DNA of 46,427 nt. Origin: Maribacter ulvicola. Its GTDB lineage: Bacteria; Bacteroidota; Bacteroidia; Flavobacteriales; Flavobacteriaceae. Both the position numbers and the translations under genes were made by a program. The notes below the pieces were generated by a model. The model worked only from the letters and a program-made list of their open reading frames with translations. It ran no database searches and was not told the origin of the DNA. Location of the stretch: contig NZ_FTMA01000013.1 of NCBI RefSeq assembly GCF_900155985.1, positions 1-46,427 on the forward strand, given 5' to 3'. This document shows positions 45,097 to 46,427 of the stretch, one piece after another (within the stretch, counting starts at the first letter, position 1; each line of letters begins with the position of its first letter).

Positions 45097-46427
45097 TTAT
45101 CGATTGATGTATAAATATCCTGCTTTAGATTTCGCATTGCCATTAACGATGTATTTTATAATATAGTAATATATTCCTACAGGTAATTCTTGTGATTTTT
45201 TTAAGGTTGCCCTCCCGTTTGAGATACCTCTAAAAACATTACTACTATTGTCATAGTTTTTGGTTTCATAGACAATTACTCCCCATCTATTATAGATTTC
45301 TACTGTATTATCAGAGAACGATTCAATATTTTTAATTCTAAAGGTGCCTTCGTTAATATTATGGTCTATCAGATCGTTCTCGATTATTAAATCGCAAGCT
45401 GAACCTGAAGGAACAATACCTCCAATAGAATCACAAGGGTCTAATGGATCGGTATGGTCTTCGACTTCTTGACCATCGTTAATACTATCACCATCAGAAT
45501 CGGCATTCTCTGGGTCTGTGCCGCCGGTAGTTTCTTCATCATAGGTGAGTCCGTCATTATCACAATCGGAAGCACCGAGTTGTGTACCCCCTACGGAATC
45601 ACAGTTGTCGTTAGGATTTGTTCCATCAATAGCTTCCTGCCCATCGGAAATACCGTCATCATCGGAATCTGGATCGTTGGGATCTGTAATCTCCCCATTT
45701 GGATTCGCTATAGTAGCAATATCGTCTACACCCGTAGTTTCCTCATCGTATGACAACACGTCATTATCACAATCGGAAATTCCAAGTGGCGTACCGCCTA
45801 CGGAATCACAGTCATAGTTAGGGTCCGTGGTATCGATAACTTCCTGTCCATCGGAAATACCGTCACCATCGGAATCAGGATCATTGGGATCGGTACCTAA
45901 TATTAATTCTTCATCATTTGTTAAACCATCGCCATCATCATCGTTATCATTACAAAAAGTATTAACAGCATCTGGATCACATGGGTCAAGTGGGTCGCTA
46001 TTACCATTGGGAGATTCAGTAGTAGTAGTAGGGTCATCTATATTATTCACTTCTTCTCCATCTGTTAAGCCATCTCCATCAGAATCGGCATTCTCTGGGT
46101 CTGTGCCGCCCGTGGTTTCCTCGTCATTGGTAAGACCGTCATTATCACAATCTGAAGTTCCTAGCGGGGTACCGCCCACGGAATCACAATCGTCGTTAGG
46201 ATCTGTACCATCTATGGCTTCCTGTCCATCGGTAATACCGTCATCATCGGAATCTGGGTCGTTGGGGTCCGTAATCTCCCCGTTCGGATCGGCCGTGGTG
46301 GCAAGGTCGTCCACGCCCGTGGTTTCCTCGTTATTGGTAAGACCGTCATTATCACAATCTGAAGTTCCTAGCGGGGTACCGCCCACGGAATCACAATCGT
46401 CGTTAGGATCTGTAGTATCTATGGCTT
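45097..46427 (-). CDS. Large secreted adhesin-like protein: thrombospondin type 3 repeats and CHU_C (T9SS type B) C-terminus, partial
   Basis: Open through the end of the window, so the N-terminus is missing; the visible ~443 residues are the C-terminal part. Acidic Asp-rich repeats with motifs such as [17 protein letters not shown] and [16 protein letters not shown] are calcium-binding thrombospondin type 3-like repeats, arranged in ~69-residue units. The last ~85 residues ([41 protein letters not shown]) form a gliding motility-associated/CHU_C T9SS sorting domain. It is probably exported by T9SS with help of the PorP/SprF-like protein next to it, and may serve adhesion or gliding. Total size is unknown. 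Confidence 0.9.
   Translation of the reverse strand, partial: AIDTTDPNDDCDSVGGTPLGTSDCDNDGLTNNEETTGVDDLATTADPNGEITDPNDPDSDDDGITDGQEAIDGTDPNDDCDSVGGTPLGTSDCDNDGLTNDEETTGGTDPENADSDGDGLTDGEEVNNIDDPTTTTESPNGNSDPLDPCDPDAVNTFCNDNDDDGDGLTNDEELILGTDPNDPDSDGDGISDGQEVIDTTDPNYDCDSVGGTPLGISDCDNDVLSYDEETTGVDDIATIANPNGEITDPNDPDSDDDGISDGQEAIDGTNPNDNCDSVGGTQLGASDCDNDGLTYDEETTGGTDPENADSDGDSINDGQEVEDHTDPLDPCDSIGGIVPSGSACDLIIENDLIDHNINEGTFRIKNIESFSDNTVEIYNRWGVIVYETKNYDNSSNVFRGISNGRATLKKSQELPVGIYYYIIKYIVNGNAKSKAGYLYINR
45440..46427 (-). repeat. Tandem coding repeats with ~207-bp period
   Basis: The block 46141-46220 recurs at 46348-46427 with only a few changes (77 or more of 80 bases by eye), a 207-bp period equal to 69 codons. 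More diverged copies of the same unit occur near 45560 and 45770. The near identity of the outer copies, against divergence of inner ones, points to recent duplication or gene conversion. Confidence 0.85.

Noticed and set aside
45454..45817. Plus-strand frames opposite the thrombospondin repeats
   Set aside because: They arise from the repetitive Asp codons of the minus-strand gene read in reverse.

Overview
The window looks like a chromosomal segment from a marine member of the Bacteroidota, most likely a Flavobacteriaceae. The evidence is low GC with AT-rich spacers, a SusC/SusD pair controlled by an ECF sigma factor and FecR-type anti-sigma, many lipoprotein signals, four formylglycine sulfatases, and type IX secretion (T9SS) genes (PorP/SprF-like, OmpA/PD40, CHU_C-type cargo). 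No tRNA, rRNA, CRISPR array, transposase or integrase was seen.

Layout. 1-384 is the 3' end of an FMN-dependent alpha-hydroxy-acid (lactate) dehydrogenase. 786-41394 is one long glycan-utilisation locus (PUL). In order it holds: a GH29 fucosidase; a membrane protein joining an outside LamG domain to an inside SARP-like DNA-binding module; a PNGase F-like amidase and an ECF sigma factor (both minus strand); FecR, SusC, SusD and a CBM9-like protein; a ThuA-like protein and a large SGNH/propeller/HEAT/cytochrome c lipoprotein; sulfatase 1; GH3, GH92, sulfatase 2 and sulfatase 3; an AraC regulator; sulfatase 4; and a Tat-exported Gfo/Idh/MocA oxidoreductase followed by a HEAT protein with two DUF1080 (3-keto-glycoside hydrolase/lyase) domains. 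42209-46427 (minus strand) is a T9SS-linked trio: a thrombospondin-3-repeat adhesin with a CHU_C end (cut by the window), a PorP/SprF-like protein and an OmpA-family protein.

How the genes may work together (inference). PNGase F-like + GH92 alpha-mannosidase + GH29 fucosidase + GH3 is the set expected for N-linked glycans of the plant/invertebrate/algal kind, which carry core alpha-1,3-fucose and beta-1,2-xylose. The four sulfatases suggest the target is sulfated. No endo-acting polysaccharidase or polysaccharide lyase is visible. The Gfo/Idh-DUF1080 pair, and perhaps ThuA and the cytochrome c protein, suggest an added oxidative 3-keto route for breaking glycosidic bonds. Control seems layered: SusC (STN domain)-FecR-ECF sigma signalling, the LamG-SARP membrane regulator, and an AraC protein. 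A 19-bp motif shared by the two promoter regions just downstream of the AraC gene is a candidate operator. The main points of novelty are the LamG-TM-SARP regulator, the sulfatase-rich PNGase locus, and the shared 19-bp motif.
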